Origin: Paenibacillus ferrarius
GTDB lineage: Bacteria > Bacillota > Bacilli > Paenibacillales > NBRC-103111
Reading direction: 5' to 3'
NCBI RefSeq assembly: GCF_002027705.1
Contig: NZ_MBTG01000034.1
Span: 124,001-188,000 of the forward strand
Length of the DNA stretch: 64,000 nucleotides
The notes below the pieces were generated by a model. It saw nothing but the letters and a program-made list of their open reading frames with translations, did not search any database and had not been told where the DNA came from. The position numbers and the translations under genes are program-made. The stretch's first letter is position 1, and each line of letters opens with the position of its first letter. This document shows positions 8,974-18,312 of the stretch, piece after piece.

Positions 8974-9363
8974 CTGAATAGGAATATTCCAAATAAAATA
9001 CATATCATAGGTTCAGTCGGGAGCGGAAAAACAACACTTGCTAGAAATTTATCCCGTAAGATCAGTGTTCCGTATTATGAATTAGACAACGTGGTTTGGA
9101 AAAGGCATAAATCTGAAGACATAAGAAGATCTGACGCGGAACGAGATGAGTGCTTAGACCGTATAATTCGTTCTGACCGATGGATTATAGAAGGCGCTCA
9201 TACCGAAAAAGCCAACTATACACCAAGCTTTCATATTTTTATGAAGATGTTCAAATGGAATACAGGATTCGAAAAACAAAGTAAACCGATGATTTTGAAT
9301 ATGCTCCGTCAGGATAACATCAAGTCTTTGATAGTAAAGGATAATCGTAGGATTAATCTGTAA
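8974..9363 (+). pseudogene. decayed FlaR-like P-loop NTPase
   Basis: The frame encodes about 129 residues similar to DNA-topology-modulation FlaR/adenylate-kinase-like proteins, which are usually near 180 residues. The Walker A motif GSVGSGKTT and the following YYELDNVVWKRH and IIEGAH segments are intact. The sequence then jumps straight to EKANYTPSFHIFMKMFKWN, so about 40 central residues that normally hold Walker B appear deleted in frame. There is no ATG, GTG or TTG ahead of the P-loop in this frame: a TAA lies at 8944 and the expected start codon is CTG at 8974. Loss of start plus loss of core argues for a pseudogene, although a CTG start cannot be excluded. Confidence 0.68.
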
Positions 9364-9451
9364 TTTTTTGATTTCCTTTGTCGATTCCACCATTGTTCAT
9401 TCGTCGTATTCATGAAAGAACAATTTCAAGTGGAAAGGTTGTTGAATTTTT

Positions 9452-9847
9452 ATGGGAGCACAAGTTCACACTTATTTGATGTCGGAGGATGCCAGAGGTC
9501 AGGCGAATTTTTATATGGAGTCGCTTGGTGGCGAAATTCAGTTTCTGACCACATTCGGCGAGACGCCGGGAATACCCGATGCGATGAAGGATAAGGTCAT
9601 GCATTTGGCTTTGACAGTGGCGAGTACGAATACATTAATGATGTCTGATTCATTTGAGAGGGTCTCGTACAACCGCAACATCTGCCTTGCTCTGAACTAT
9701 GACGATGAGTCAGAAGCCAGAACGGCATATGCCAAACTAAGCGAAGGCGGCGAAAGCAAGTACCCTCTCGCTCTGCAGCCATGGGGGGCTTATTATGGGG
9801 AAGTCGTAGATAAATTCGGTATCACGTGGATGATTACTAAACAGTAA
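9452..9847 (+). CDS. VOC family (PhnB-like) protein
   Basis: A 131-residue single-domain protein of the glyoxalase/VOC superfamily, PhnB/DUF1338-like branch. It opens with THTYLMS-like residues and the diagnostic FYMESLGGEIQFLTTFGE, has the middle segment VMHLALTV, and ends with YYGEVVDKFGITWMITK, the usual closing strand of this family. Two beta-alpha-beta-beta-beta units are implied. Metal ligands are poorly conserved in this branch and no reaction can be assigned. The ATG at 9452 has only a weak purine stretch (GGAAAGG at 9432-9438). No operon partner. Confidence 0.85.
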   Translation: MGAQVHTYLMSEDARGQANFYMESLGGEIQFLTTFGETPGIPDAMKDKVMHLALTVASTNTLMMSDSFERVSYNRNICLALNYDDESEARTAYAKLSEGGESKYPLALQPWGAYYGEVVDKFGITWMITKQ

Positions 9848-10020
9848 GTTATCGGATGGAGGGCTGCCGCGTGGCGACCAGTATTACAAAGGAATATATG
9901 GATACGAATCCGCCTTTTATGCTGATCGATTAGGAAATTAAATATAACCGTGTTTAATCATTAAACAGCACCTAGTTATATACGTAATGTGTAAGCTATA
10001 ATACTACATATATAATTGCT

Positions 10021-10051
10021 AATGGCAACCGTTCGGTGGACGGTTGCCATT
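10021..10051. other. 12-bp hairpin in the 5' leader of the sensor kinase gene
   Basis: Perfect inverted repeat: arms 10021-10032 (AATGGCAACCGT) and 10040-10051 (ACGGTTGCCATT), 7-base loop. No U-tract follows, and it lies 30 bases ahead of the kinase start, so it is more likely an operator or 5' mRNA structure than a terminator. A TATAAT sequence lies at 9997-10002. Confidence 0.5.
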
Positions 10052-10080
10052 GCCCATTGGATTCAAAGGGGGAAAGAGGG

Positions 10081-11802
10081 ATGACCATACACAAAAGGCA
10101 GTTATTTTTCTCTTTGCGTCTAAAGTTTTTACTCGTTTTTACGTTGTTTATTGTGGCCCCCATTTTATTAATGTTATATCTGTACTTCGTTCAATCTGAC
10201 AAAATATTTATGAAACAAATGACGGACACACAAACCCAGGTTCTAAAGCGGGTTACGGACCGAGCTGACGACATGCTCAATCGGACTTTAAATGTTTCGA
10301 ATTTGCTCACTAATGACTATGATGTTCTGCAATTGCTAAGAAGTTCGGGGCAGTCGGACTTAGATGATTATCCAACCTACCAGAGGGTAATTGGGCTACA
10401 GAACAAGATGGACAACCTGATCTCCTATATTCTGGACAACCATGCCATAGTTGCGGTTTATGGATTTAATGGCAGCATGTATGCGACCAATCAAGACGAA
10501 CAGATTCTTAAAGTGATGCCCGATTATGTGAAACAAGCCAAAGACAAAAATGGAGCTCCTGCTTGGGACGTGAACCCTTCTTTGAAAGTGAAAGGCCTTG
10601 AAGGGAACCAAGAAGGGGGCTTTATTACTATGGTCCGATTAATTAAGGGGGAGACGACAAAGGGGTATGGTTTGGTCTTTATCGCCTTTCCAATCAAGGA
10701 AATGTTTCTCGTGTCCAATGGTTTAGAGGAGGATTCACCTGCCCAATTCCTAATATCCGATAACAACCGCTTGCTGTGGGGGCGGAATGAATTGTGGAAC
10801 AGGACGGAATCCGGAGATGAAGCATCCACATTTGCACAAACCTTAAAAGCTACTGGCTGGCAATTGCGATGGATCCCCATGCAGGAGCAATGGGTGCAGC
10901 AGTTGAAAAACGTACGCACTGCAACGACATGGAGTGTTATCGTAGTATTCGCGTGCTTTCTTTTCATCTATGTCTTATTTACCCTGCGTTTGATGAAGCC
11001 TATTCGCTCTCTCGTGCAGGCAATGGGGAAGGCAGCATCAGGAAATTTCGAGAAGCCCGCTTTGGCAGGAGGAAACGATGAAATTGGACTGCTGAACCAC
11101 CATTTTAACCGTATGCTGTCAAGTTTGAAGGAAATGGTTACGACACTCCGCGAAGAGCAGCAGCTTAAAGAGGAAGCGAGATTTCATGCCCTGCAAGCCC
11201 AAATTTCTCCTCATTTCTTATTTAATGCCCTGAATTCTATTAAGTGGCTGGCTTTATTTTCGGGTGCCAAAAACGTTGGGGATATGATTACGTCCCTGGG
11301 TATTATGCTGAGCTACAGTATGAAGCAGGAGAACGAAGTTGTTACATTGCGAGATGAGCTTGATTTTATACAGCATTATTTTTCGCTGCAAAAAATCCGG
11401 TTTAACGATAACATAGAATTGTCGATCCATGTCGATGAAAGTCTATTGTCGGCGTGCATGCTTAAATTCACCCTTCAGCCTATTGTGGAAAACAGTATAA
11501 TCCATGGGAATCGTATGCCTCTAAGCATCCATATTGCGGCTTATCAGGAAGATGACTTATTGTTTGTTACGATTACAGATAATGGACAAGGGCTGTCTGA
11601 GCGAAAGCTTGCAGCCGGCGCTACGGAGGAATCCGATCCCATCAGACAAGGGAAATATAGTGGAATTGGACTTGAAAATGTTCAAAGTCGGATTCGGATG
11701 CATTTCGGGGAACCCTATGGATTATTTATGCGCAATGGCACGGATGTTGGAGCGGAGACGGTTATTAAGCTGCCTTGGAACAGGATGGAGGATCCAGAAT
11801 GA
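10081..11802 (+). CDS. YesM-type sensor histidine kinase
   Basis: A 573-residue membrane kinase. The first helix is at about 13-36, an extracytoplasmic sensing region spans about 40-280, the second helix is at about 283-303, and a HAMP domain follows. The PF06580-type His_kinase domain carries the phosphoacceptor His378 in QISPHFLFNALNSIKW. The HATPase domain has LQPIVENSIIHG and DNGQGLS. The ATG at 10081 follows a GGGGGAAAGAGGG stretch; an in-frame GTG at 10036 has none. Its TGA overlaps the start of the response regulator. In the known family such kinases sense oligosaccharides outside the cell; the following binding-protein and permease genes suggest the same here. Confidence 0.95.
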   Translation: MTIHKRQLFFSLRLKFLLVFTLFIVAPILLMLYLYFVQSDKIFMKQMTDTQTQVLKRVTDRADDMLNRTLNVSNLLTNDYDVLQLLRSSGQSDLDDYPTYQRVIGLQNKMDNLISYILDNHAIVAVYGFNGSMYATNQDEQILKVMPDYVKQAKDKNGAPAWDVNPSLKVKGLEGNQEGGFITMVRLIKGETTKGYGLVFIAFPIKEMFLVSNGLEEDSPAQFLISDNNRLLWGRNELWNRTESGDEASTFAQTLKATGWQLRWIPMQEQWVQQLKNVRTATTWSVIVVFACFLFIYVLFTLRLMKPIRSLVQAMGKAASGNFEKPALAGGNDEIGLLNHHFNRMLSSLKEMVTTLREEQQLKEEARFHALQAQISPHFLFNALNSIKWLALFSGAKNVGDMITSLGIMLSYSMKQENEVVTLRDELDFIQHYFSLQKIRFNDNIELSIHVDESLLSACMLKFTLQPIVENSIIHGNRMPLSIHIAAYQEDDLLFVTITDNGQGLSERKLAAGATEESDPIRQGKYSGIGLENVQSRIRMHFGEPYGLFMRNGTDVGAETVIKLPWNRMEDPE

Positions 11803-13394
11803 CCAAGCTTTTATTAGTGGAAGATGAATTTCTGGTGAGGCTCGGACTCAAGACGTTTATTCCTTGGGAGGAATTTGGTTTTGAATTGATCGGCGAGGCG
11901 GTGGATGGATTAGATGCGCTTGCCATTCTGGCCGAAAAGCCATGTGACCTCTTGATTACGGACATTTCCATGCCGAATATGGATGGAATCACGTTAATGG
12001 AACGGGTGAAGGAGTTATATCCGCACATCAAAATTTTAATTTTATCCAATTATAATGATTTTGAGTATGTAAGGCGGGCCTTGCAGTTAGGTGCTTCCGA
12101 CTATATTTTGAAGCTGACCATGCAGCCGGATGATCTTCAAACCAAGCTGCAGCAAATGCAAGAGGAAATCGAGAATGAGCGTAAAAAACAGGAGGAAACA
12201 ATACTGCTTAATCGGACAGCGGTTCAATTTCGCCAAGAAATAACCATTGAAAAACATTTGCGTGATCTCATGACCATGCAGTACTCGAAGCGGGAAGCGG
12301 ATGATCTCTCAGAGGAATATGCGAATTTACTTCCCTCATTTCCATGGACGTTTTCGATGATGAAAATCGACCGATACGAGGCGGTTGTAGATGAGAATCG
12401 TTTCAAGAGTGAAAAGCTGCTGCACTTTTCCGCGTTGAATATCCTTCGGGAAGTTATGCGCAAATATATGGGTGGACACATTGTGGAACTAGGTGGGGGA
12501 CGTTTCGGCATGATATCTGGTACAGGGGCTGAAACGATGCTTCAGGAGATGACGGAATGTATACAACGCTATCTCAAACTGTCTGTCTATTTCGGTACGT
12601 ATTCCCCAGTTGAACGAGCATACGACCTGTATGAAGCTTGTAGATTTGCCGAAGAAGCGCTTTTGGAGAGATTTTACAATGACTTGAATCGTGTCATTCC
12701 TTATAGAGCGCAAATGTTTGCTCACCAAGCTTTACCCATCTCGTCACAGGATGAATGGCTGGATATGATGGCTCGGCAAGACATAGAATCGCTTCAGAAT
12801 GCCATAAGAAATATGGCGGACGCTTATTTGGATGACGGTGCACCCAGACTTTATCCCGAATTAGCCAGAGAACGTTGGCTGCATATTGTACATCTATTCG
12901 AGCTGCATCTTCAACATAAAGGAGGGGACCTTTACTCGATTGAGTCTTACGAAGGAAATTATCCTCATCATATGGTTAGGACAGCGGAATCCATACAACA
13001 AATAAGTGAGTGGTTGGTTGGCTGGATCTCAGTCTTTTTCGAGCATTTGCGCTCATGCGTGGTTCATCAACCTCGTCCGGAAATTAGGACCGTGCAAAGG
13101 ATGATCGAAGAAAAGTACAGCACCTCCTTTAAAATGTCCGACTTGGCCAAAGAAGTTAATTTTACGGAACCGTATTTAAGCTCCTTATTCAAGAAGGAAA
13201 CTGGCGAAACGATGATCGACTACATGATCCGTATACGAATGAAGAAAGCCAGAGAACTGCTTAAGGATCCCAATGTTAAAATTTATGAAGTTGCCGACGC
13301 AATCGGCTATTCGGACCCTAATTATTTCGCTAAGTTGTTCAAAAAGATTGAAGGCATATACCCGCAAGAATATCGTAAGCGTTATATTCACTAA
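11799..13394 (+). CDS. YesN-type response regulator with AraC output domain
   Basis: A 531-residue regulator. The N-terminal receiver domain has the acidic pocket (VEDE), phospho-acceptor Asp55 in LLITDISMPNMDG and the switch lysine in the ILKLTMQP segment. A long linker follows, and the C-terminal AraC/XylS domain (about 430-530) carries two helix-turn-helix units, ending with IGYSDPNYFAKLFKKIEGIYPQEYRKR. The start overlaps the kinase stop as ATGA, so the pair is translationally coupled. It probably activates the binding-protein gene 119 bases downstream and the rest of locus 1. Confidence 0.95.
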   Translation: MTKLLLVEDEFLVRLGLKTFIPWEEFGFELIGEAVDGLDALAILAEKPCDLLITDISMPNMDGITLMERVKELYPHIKILILSNYNDFEYVRRALQLGASDYILKLTMQPDDLQTKLQQMQEEIENERKKQEETILLNRTAVQFRQEITIEKHLRDLMTMQYSKREADDLSEEYANLLPSFPWTFSMMKIDRYEAVVDENRFKSEKLLHFSALNILREVMRKYMGGHIVELGGGRFGMISGTGAETMLQEMTECIQRYLKLSVYFGTYSPVERAYDLYEACRFAEEALLERFYNDLNRVIPYRAQMFAHQALPISSQDEWLDMMARQDIESLQNAIRNMADAYLDDGAPRLYPELARERWLHIVHLFELHLQHKGGDLYSIESYEGNYPHHMVRTAESIQQISEWLVGWISVFFEHLRSCVVHQPRPEIRTVQRMIEEKYSTSFKMSDLAKEVNFTEPYLSSLFKKETGETMIDYMIRIRMKKARELLKDPNVKIYEVADAIGYSDPNYFAKLFKKIEGIYPQEYRKRYIH

Positions 13395-13513
13395 AATTGG
13401 ATAAAACAAGACAGGTAAGATCTTAAATGAATTCATTACGCAGGAATGATCACTTTGCTATGCTAATGATGTTCCAGACGGATGAAAACAAGTAAGAGAG
13501 GGGTTTTACCAGT

Positions 13514-14863
13514 ATGAAGAAAACGATTTATTCCACATTATCACTCACTGTGGCATTTAGTTTGATGCTTTCAGGTTGTGCTAAGAGCGACAGCCAAACA
13601 AGCCCATCGCCCGCTGCGGCGAACACAGCAAGCTCTGCAGTTCCGAAAAAGGCTGTCAAACTTAAGATGTGGGGCGGCATTCCTGAAGAGAGTGGGCCCA
13701 AGGATGTGGTCACGAAATGGAACAGTACACATCCTGACATCCAAGTGGAGTATACACGTTATGTGAACGACGATAGCGGCAACACGAAGCTAGATACGGC
13801 TCTTATCAGCAACTCCGATGCGCCGGACATCTTCTTCAGCTATGGAGAAACGAATTACAATCGCCGAGCGAACGCTGGCGTCACCTTTCCATTGGATGAT
13901 TTGATTAGCAAATATAAGTTTAATGTGGATGATATAATTGGCAAGGATAATGTCGTCCCGTTCAAAGGGAAAACGCATTATTTGCCGGCCATGAAGCTGT
14001 TATCTTCCGTTATGATTAATCAAACGGCTTTGGAGAAAGCGGGAGAGAAGATTCCGGCTCAAGGATGGACCTGGGACGACTACATGACCCTTGCCGAGAA
14101 GCTGCAAACGGCTGCTCAGAAGGGCAGCTTTATCAAGGTTCCAGACGATAATATGGTGCGTTTCGCCATTCTTGAGAATAAGCCAGTGGATTCCTATTAC
14201 ACCGCGGATGGATTGTCCACCTTCGACAGTCCTGCCGTCAAGAAGGGCTTGGAGTATCAAAAAGCGCTGCAGGACAAAGGATTATCCGTGAAGTGGCCGG
14301 AAATTATCGCCAACAAACTGCTTCCTCCCAATGAGCTCCTGACTGGTAAAGCGGCGATGATCTTCGGAGGGACACATTTGCTAAGGAATGTGAAGGACAC
14401 GAAAAGCTTCCCTCATGAGTTCAAAACCATATTTGCCCCGGTGCCTCAGTTGGAGAAAGGCGGCAAAGTGAATACGGCAGGCTTCAACGACTTCATGTCT
14501 ATTAACAATACGTCTTCGAACAAAGACGAAGCTTTCCAATTTATTTCGTGGTACCTAACCGAAGGCAATCTTCTGATGATTCCAGGTGGACGATTGCCAT
14601 CTTCCAAGAAAATCGATGTAGACAAAGTGACTGAGCTTATGGTCGGAGACGCAGCAAACCTGATAAACGCAGATTCTCTGAAGTCTTTAATTAAAGGCGA
14701 TTATACATTCCCCGTTCAAACGATTTCCACCGCTTTACCGGAAATGACCAAAATTATTAACGAGGAAACAGAGAAATATGTCATGGGTGTACAGCCCTTG
14801 GACAAAGCCATTCAGAATATGAAGACCAGAGCGGATCAAGCGATTAAGGCTGAGAAAAAATAA
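13514..14863 (+). CDS. carbohydrate ABC transporter substrate-binding lipoprotein
   Basis: A 449-residue family 1 (MalE-like) solute-binding protein. The signal peptide ends at lipobox LSGC with Cys22. The mature protein shows the class pattern LKMWGG near the N terminus, ISNSDAPDIFFSYGE, and the hinge-type segment GKAAMIFGGTHLLRN. Conserved placement next to a YesM/YesN pair and two MalF/G permeases indicates oligosaccharide or sugar-acid uptake, with the ligand undetermined. RBS GAGAGGGG lies upstream of the ATG. A terminator separates it from the permeases, allowing the binding protein to be made in excess. Confidence 0.93.
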   Translation: MKKTIYSTLSLTVAFSLMLSGCAKSDSQTSPSPAAANTASSAVPKKAVKLKMWGGIPEESGPKDVVTKWNSTHPDIQVEYTRYVNDDSGNTKLDTALISNSDAPDIFFSYGETNYNRRANAGVTFPLDDLISKYKFNVDDIIGKDNVVPFKGKTHYLPAMKLLSSVMINQTALEKAGEKIPAQGWTWDDYMTLAEKLQTAAQKGSFIKVPDDNMVRFAILENKPVDSYYTADGLSTFDSPAVKKGLEYQKALQDKGLSVKWPEIIANKLLPPNELLTGKAAMIFGGTHLLRNVKDTKSFPHEFKTIFAPVPQLEKGGKVNTAGFNDFMSINNTSSNKDEAFQFISWYLTEGNLLMIPGGRLPSSKKIDVDKVTELMVGDAANLINADSLKSLIKGDYTFPVQTISTALPEMTKIINEETEKYVMGVQPLDKAIQNMKTRADQAIKAEKK

Positions 14864-14875
14864 CTAGTTTGTAAA

Positions 14876-14920
14876 AAAGGGGCTTGACGGACTTCGAATT
14901 GAAGTCTGTCAGGTCCTTTT
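14876..14920 (+). terminator. Rho-independent terminator
   Basis: Hairpin with arms GACGGACTTC (14886-14895) and GAAGTCTGTC (14901-14910), extended outward by AAAAGG/CCTTTT and followed by a T-rich tail. It lies directly after the binding-protein gene and ahead of the two permease genes. Confidence 0.82.
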
Positions 14921-15051
14921 CTGTCTTTTCTGATTCGTTTCCCTACATCTTAAAATCAACGCTGTAACAACCTAAATCACGCCATTCCACTCTGATTCGC
15001 TACTGATTATGATACGGGTATGGGTTTAATATTGCTAAATGAGGTGGCATC

Positions 15052-15951
15052 ATGCGACGAGTGTCCAAGCATAACAGGAAGGAACAATTGGCGGGTTATT
15101 TGTTTATTTTGCCGAATTTTCTCGGCGTTTTTTTCTTCGTCATTCTACCTCTGCTTTTCAGTTTTATGCTGATTTTTGCAGATTGGGATTACTTAAAAGG
15201 CTTTGCTGGGCTGAGTTTTGCTGGACTAGGAAATCTTGAGAAATTAGTGAATGACGTGTATTTATGGCGCGCACTGCGGAACAATCTGATTCTAACAGGC
15301 GTAACGGTGCCTAGTGCTATGGCGATAGGTTTGGTTGTAGCTGTGCTGCTGAATCGACATGTCTATGCCAAAGGTTTATTACGAACTTTGTTTTTCCTGC
15401 CTTATGTCAGCAGTTTGGTGGCCGTTTCTGTGGTATGGAGCGTGCTTTACAATGCCCAAGATGGCCCAATCAACGCGTTTCTTAGATCGCTGGGGATTGA
15501 CAATCCTCCCGGGTGGTTGGGGAGTACGGCGTGGGCTTTGCCAGCTATCATCATTATGGTCGTGTGGACTTACATCGGATACACAATGGTGCTGTATATG
15601 GCGGGACTGCAAGGAATCCCCAAAGATTTATATGAAGCGGCTTCGATTGACGGAGCCACAGGGATGAGGCAGTTTTTCAATATCACGGTTCCCATGCTGA
15701 AGCCAACGACCTTTTTGATTGCTATTACACTGATTATTTCCACTTTCCAGGTCTTTGCCGTTGTGAATGTGATGACACAAGGCGGACCGGTCAATTCGAC
15801 CATGGTTATCGCGTATCATATTTATCTCACTGCCTTCCAAAATTACAAAATGGGTTATGCGGCAGCGATGTCTTGGGTTTTATTCATCATCATTTTTTCG
15901 ATTACTTTGGTTCAGTGGCGCAGTCAGAAGAAGTGGCAGCAGCATTTTTAA
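15052..15951 (+). CDS. sugar ABC transporter permease, MalF-type
   Basis: A 299-residue inner-membrane permease with six predicted helices and the cytoplasmic EAA loop YEAASIDGATGMRQF at about 190-210, which docks to the ATPase. The N terminus is short and basic, as in MsmF/UgpA-like proteins. The ATG at 15052 follows GAGGTGG at 15041-15047. It forms the channel together with the MalG-type gene 18 bases downstream. No ATPase gene is linked, as is common where an MsmX-like ATPase serves several importers. Confidence 0.94.
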   Translation: MRRVSKHNRKEQLAGYLFILPNFLGVFFFVILPLLFSFMLIFADWDYLKGFAGLSFAGLGNLEKLVNDVYLWRALRNNLILTGVTVPSAMAIGLVVAVLLNRHVYAKGLLRTLFFLPYVSSLVAVSVVWSVLYNAQDGPINAFLRSLGIDNPPGWLGSTAWALPAIIIMVVWTYIGYTMVLYMAGLQGIPKDLYEAASIDGATGMRQFFNITVPMLKPTTFLIAITLIISTFQVFAVVNVMTQGGPVNSTMVIAYHIYLTAFQNYKMGYAAAMSWVLFIIIFSITLVQWRSQKKWQQHF

Positions 15952-15969
15952 TGGAGGAGTGGGTTTGTT

Positions 15970-16791
15970 GTGGGTTCTTTGCGAAAATTAAGCGTTACCC
16001 TTGTCATGTTGGCTTTGGGTGTCACAGTTTTGATTCCGTTTATCTGGATGATTTCTTCATCCTTCAAAATCCAAGCTGATTTATTCAAATACCCGATCAA
16101 TTGGATTCCTCAGAATCCGATTCTCTCAAACTACGAAGAGGTTTGGGGCGGCAAATATAAATTTGCTTTGTTTTACTGGAACTCGGCCAAAATCACCTTC
16201 TTTACGGTTGTCGGCTCCATTATCACCAGTTCACTGGCTGGGTTCGCATTCGCCAAACTGAATTTTAAGGGAAGAGACTTTATCTTCCTGATGTACTTGG
16301 CTACCATGATCATCCCTGCTCAGGTGCTGCTTGTCCCTAGGTTTATCCTGTTCGATCGCATTGGCTTGGTGAACACCCACTGGGCCGTCATTTTACCAGG
16401 GATTTTTACTGTATTCGGAACGTTCCTGATGAGGCAATTTTTCAGTACGATCCCGAGTGAGCTTCTTGAAGCGGCAAAAGTGGATGGAGCAGGATTTTTC
16501 CGGATCTATTGGCAAATTTGCTTGCCATTAACGAAGCCTGCCATCGTAACACTTCTCATACTGACCTTTACATGGCATTGGAACGAATATGAGAATCCGT
16601 TGATCTTCCTTCGTTCGAGTGAATTGTTCACTCTACCGATTGGTCTTTCCAGCTTTGTAGATGAATATGGTGCGAATTATTCGTTGATTATGGCTGCTTC
16701 GGTCTCGGCGCTGCTTCCTCTTATCATCGTCGTAGCCATCTTCCAAAGATTTTTTGTTGAAGGCATTGCCAGCAGCGGCTTGAAGGGGTAA
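15970..16791 (+). CDS. sugar ABC transporter permease, MalG-type
   Basis: A 273-residue partner permease with about six helices, the EAA loop LLEAAKVDGAGFFRIYW at about 165-180 and the family's C-terminal EGIASSGLKG. The start is taken as GTG 15970 because GGAGGAG at about 15954-15960 is well spaced; the TTG at 15967 is an alternative. It follows the MalF-type permease by 18 bases. The FAD oxidoreductase gene begins 42 bases further on and is likely on the same transcript. Confidence 0.93.
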   Translation: MGSLRKLSVTLVMLALGVTVLIPFIWMISSSFKIQADLFKYPINWIPQNPILSNYEEVWGGKYKFALFYWNSAKITFFTVVGSIITSSLAGFAFAKLNFKGRDFIFLMYLATMIIPAQVLLVPRFILFDRIGLVNTHWAVILPGIFTVFGTFLMRQFFSTIPSELLEAAKVDGAGFFRIYWQICLPLTKPAIVTLLILTFTWHWNEYENPLIFLRSSELFTLPIGLSSFVDEYGANYSLIMAASVSALLPLIIVVAIFQRFFVEGIASSGLKG

Positions 16792-16833
16792 GCCCCCCTA
16801 TATAAGGTGAAATTTATAAAAGGAGTGATACCC

Positions 16834-18174
16834 ATGAATGATTTGACAAACGATTTTGACATTGTAATTGTTGGGGCAGGCATAGGAGGCATTTGTGCAG
16901 CTTTGGCTGCTTCAAGATTACACAGCAAGGTGCTGCTTATTGAAAAAATGAGTGAGATTGGCGGAACAGGTGTCCATGCGGCAATCGCTTTGGTATGCAA
17001 GTTTCGTGATCATGATGGAAGATGTGTGAACACGGGAATTCATAAGGAATTATTCCCTCAGGCCTATCAGAATACGGGCTTGACCTTTGACGAGGAAACG
17101 GTATCCAGCTATGACGAACAGGAATTAAAAGAAACGTACCATCGATTAATTCAAAAAGAGAAGAATCTGACCGTATGGACGGACTGTGAAGTGGACGCTG
17201 TACAAGTGGAAGATGGGAATATTCGCTCAGTGACGATCACTGGATCTAAGCAAACGCGTGTATTCGGTCGTGTATTCCTTGACGGCACGGCAGACGGAAA
17301 TTTGTCTGCATTGGCAGGGGCAGAGTTTCAAAAGGGGCGAGAAAAAGATGGGAAGATGCAGATGGCGACGGTTACTTTCAAGCTCACTGGATTCGATCCC
17401 TCGCTGTTTAAAGTAAAGGATGTCACAAGCTGGGGCTGCTTTTTTTGGCTGGAAGAGACGCTCAAGCCTTATTACATGGCGATGAAACAGAGAACGAACA
17501 GCACGAATATGCGTCAGGGCGTATTAGCATTCCCTTATCCAGATGGCAAAGCATTCCTATTTAATTCGACGGCTGTGAACGATGTTGATCCCACGATTCC
17601 AGGATCGGTTGAAAGCGCGTTTGAAATCGGCAAAGTTCAAGTATATGAATTAGTTGAAGCGATCAGGGAGCATCCTGCTTTTCGTGATGCGAAGATCGAG
17701 ACTATTTTTACGAAGTTAGGGGTTCGTGAAGGCCGCAGAGTTGTCGGAGACTACATGTTAACCGGAGAAGACTGTCTGCAAGTTCGCAAGTTTGAGGATA
17801 TGGTGGCGGCGTGTGCTTATGATGTGGATGTACATGATCCAGATGGGGAAAAAAATCACCAAGAGTATATGACGATTTTGCCAAGCCCAGGGTATTATCA
17901 TATTCCTTATCGCAGCCTTATCGCCAAAGGATTTGGCAATCTGCTATTAAGCTCGCGCTGCATTAGCGGTACATTTGAAGCTCACGCTTCTTATCGTGTG
18001 ATGTCAGGAATCAGTGCTATCGGCGAAGCAGCAGGAACCGCAGCAGCCGTAACCGTCAAATCTGGCTTCAGTGATGTTCGTATGGTTTCTGCCGATGAGA
18101 TTCGGTATATTCTGCAAACCCGGGGCCAATTCGTAGAAGGTCCTGTCAAGGAAACACATGTGTTGGTTAAGTAA
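16834..18174 (+). CDS. FAD-dependent oxidoreductase (FAD_oxidored type)
   Basis: A 446-residue flavoprotein. It starts with the dinucleotide-binding fold DIVIVGAGIGGICAALAA (about residues 9-26), followed by the acidic strand end LIEK and GGTGVHAAIAL, characteristic of PF12831-type proteins related to fumarate reductase/HcaD-like flavoproteins. A second conserved part LLLSSRCISGTFEAHASYRVM (about 373-393) contacts FAD near the C terminus. Length is typical. The ATG at 16834 has AAAAGGAGTGA upstream; the in-frame ATG at 16807 has none. Genes of this family recur in sugar-uptake operons of this bacterial group, but the substrate is unknown. A terminator follows. Confidence 0.88.
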   Translation: MNDLTNDFDIVIVGAGIGGICAALAASRLHSKVLLIEKMSEIGGTGVHAAIALVCKFRDHDGRCVNTGIHKELFPQAYQNTGLTFDEETVSSYDEQELKETYHRLIQKEKNLTVWTDCEVDAVQVEDGNIRSVTITGSKQTRVFGRVFLDGTADGNLSALAGAEFQKGREKDGKMQMATVTFKLTGFDPSLFKVKDVTSWGCFFWLEETLKPYYMAMKQRTNSTNMRQGVLAFPYPDGKAFLFNSTAVNDVDPTIPGSVESAFEIGKVQVYELVEAIREHPAFRDAKIETIFTKLGVREGRRVVGDYMLTGEDCLQVRKFEDMVAACAYDVDVHDPDGEKNHQEYMTILPSPGYYHIPYRSLIAKGFGNLLLSSRCISGTFEAHASYRVMSGISAIGEAAGTAAAVTVKSGFSDVRMVSADEIRYILQTRGQFVEGPVKETHVLVK

Positions 18175-18180
18175 ATGAAG

Positions 18181-18231
18181 AAAAAAGGCATATACTGGGC
18201 GCTATACGATGAACGGTGTATGCCTTTTTAA
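18181..18231 (+). terminator. Rho-independent terminator
   Basis: Arms AAAAAGGCATATAC and GTGTATGCCTTTTT (one G-T wobble) enclose a 20-base loop and end in a T run. It closes the permease/FAD oxidoreductase transcript. Confidence 0.85.
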
Positions 18232-18312
18232 ATTTTGAATGGATGAGGGAGGTGAGAGGACAGACACGGTTTCGAATTCTGTTGAAAATGATTTACATTT
18301 GAAGGGAGATGT

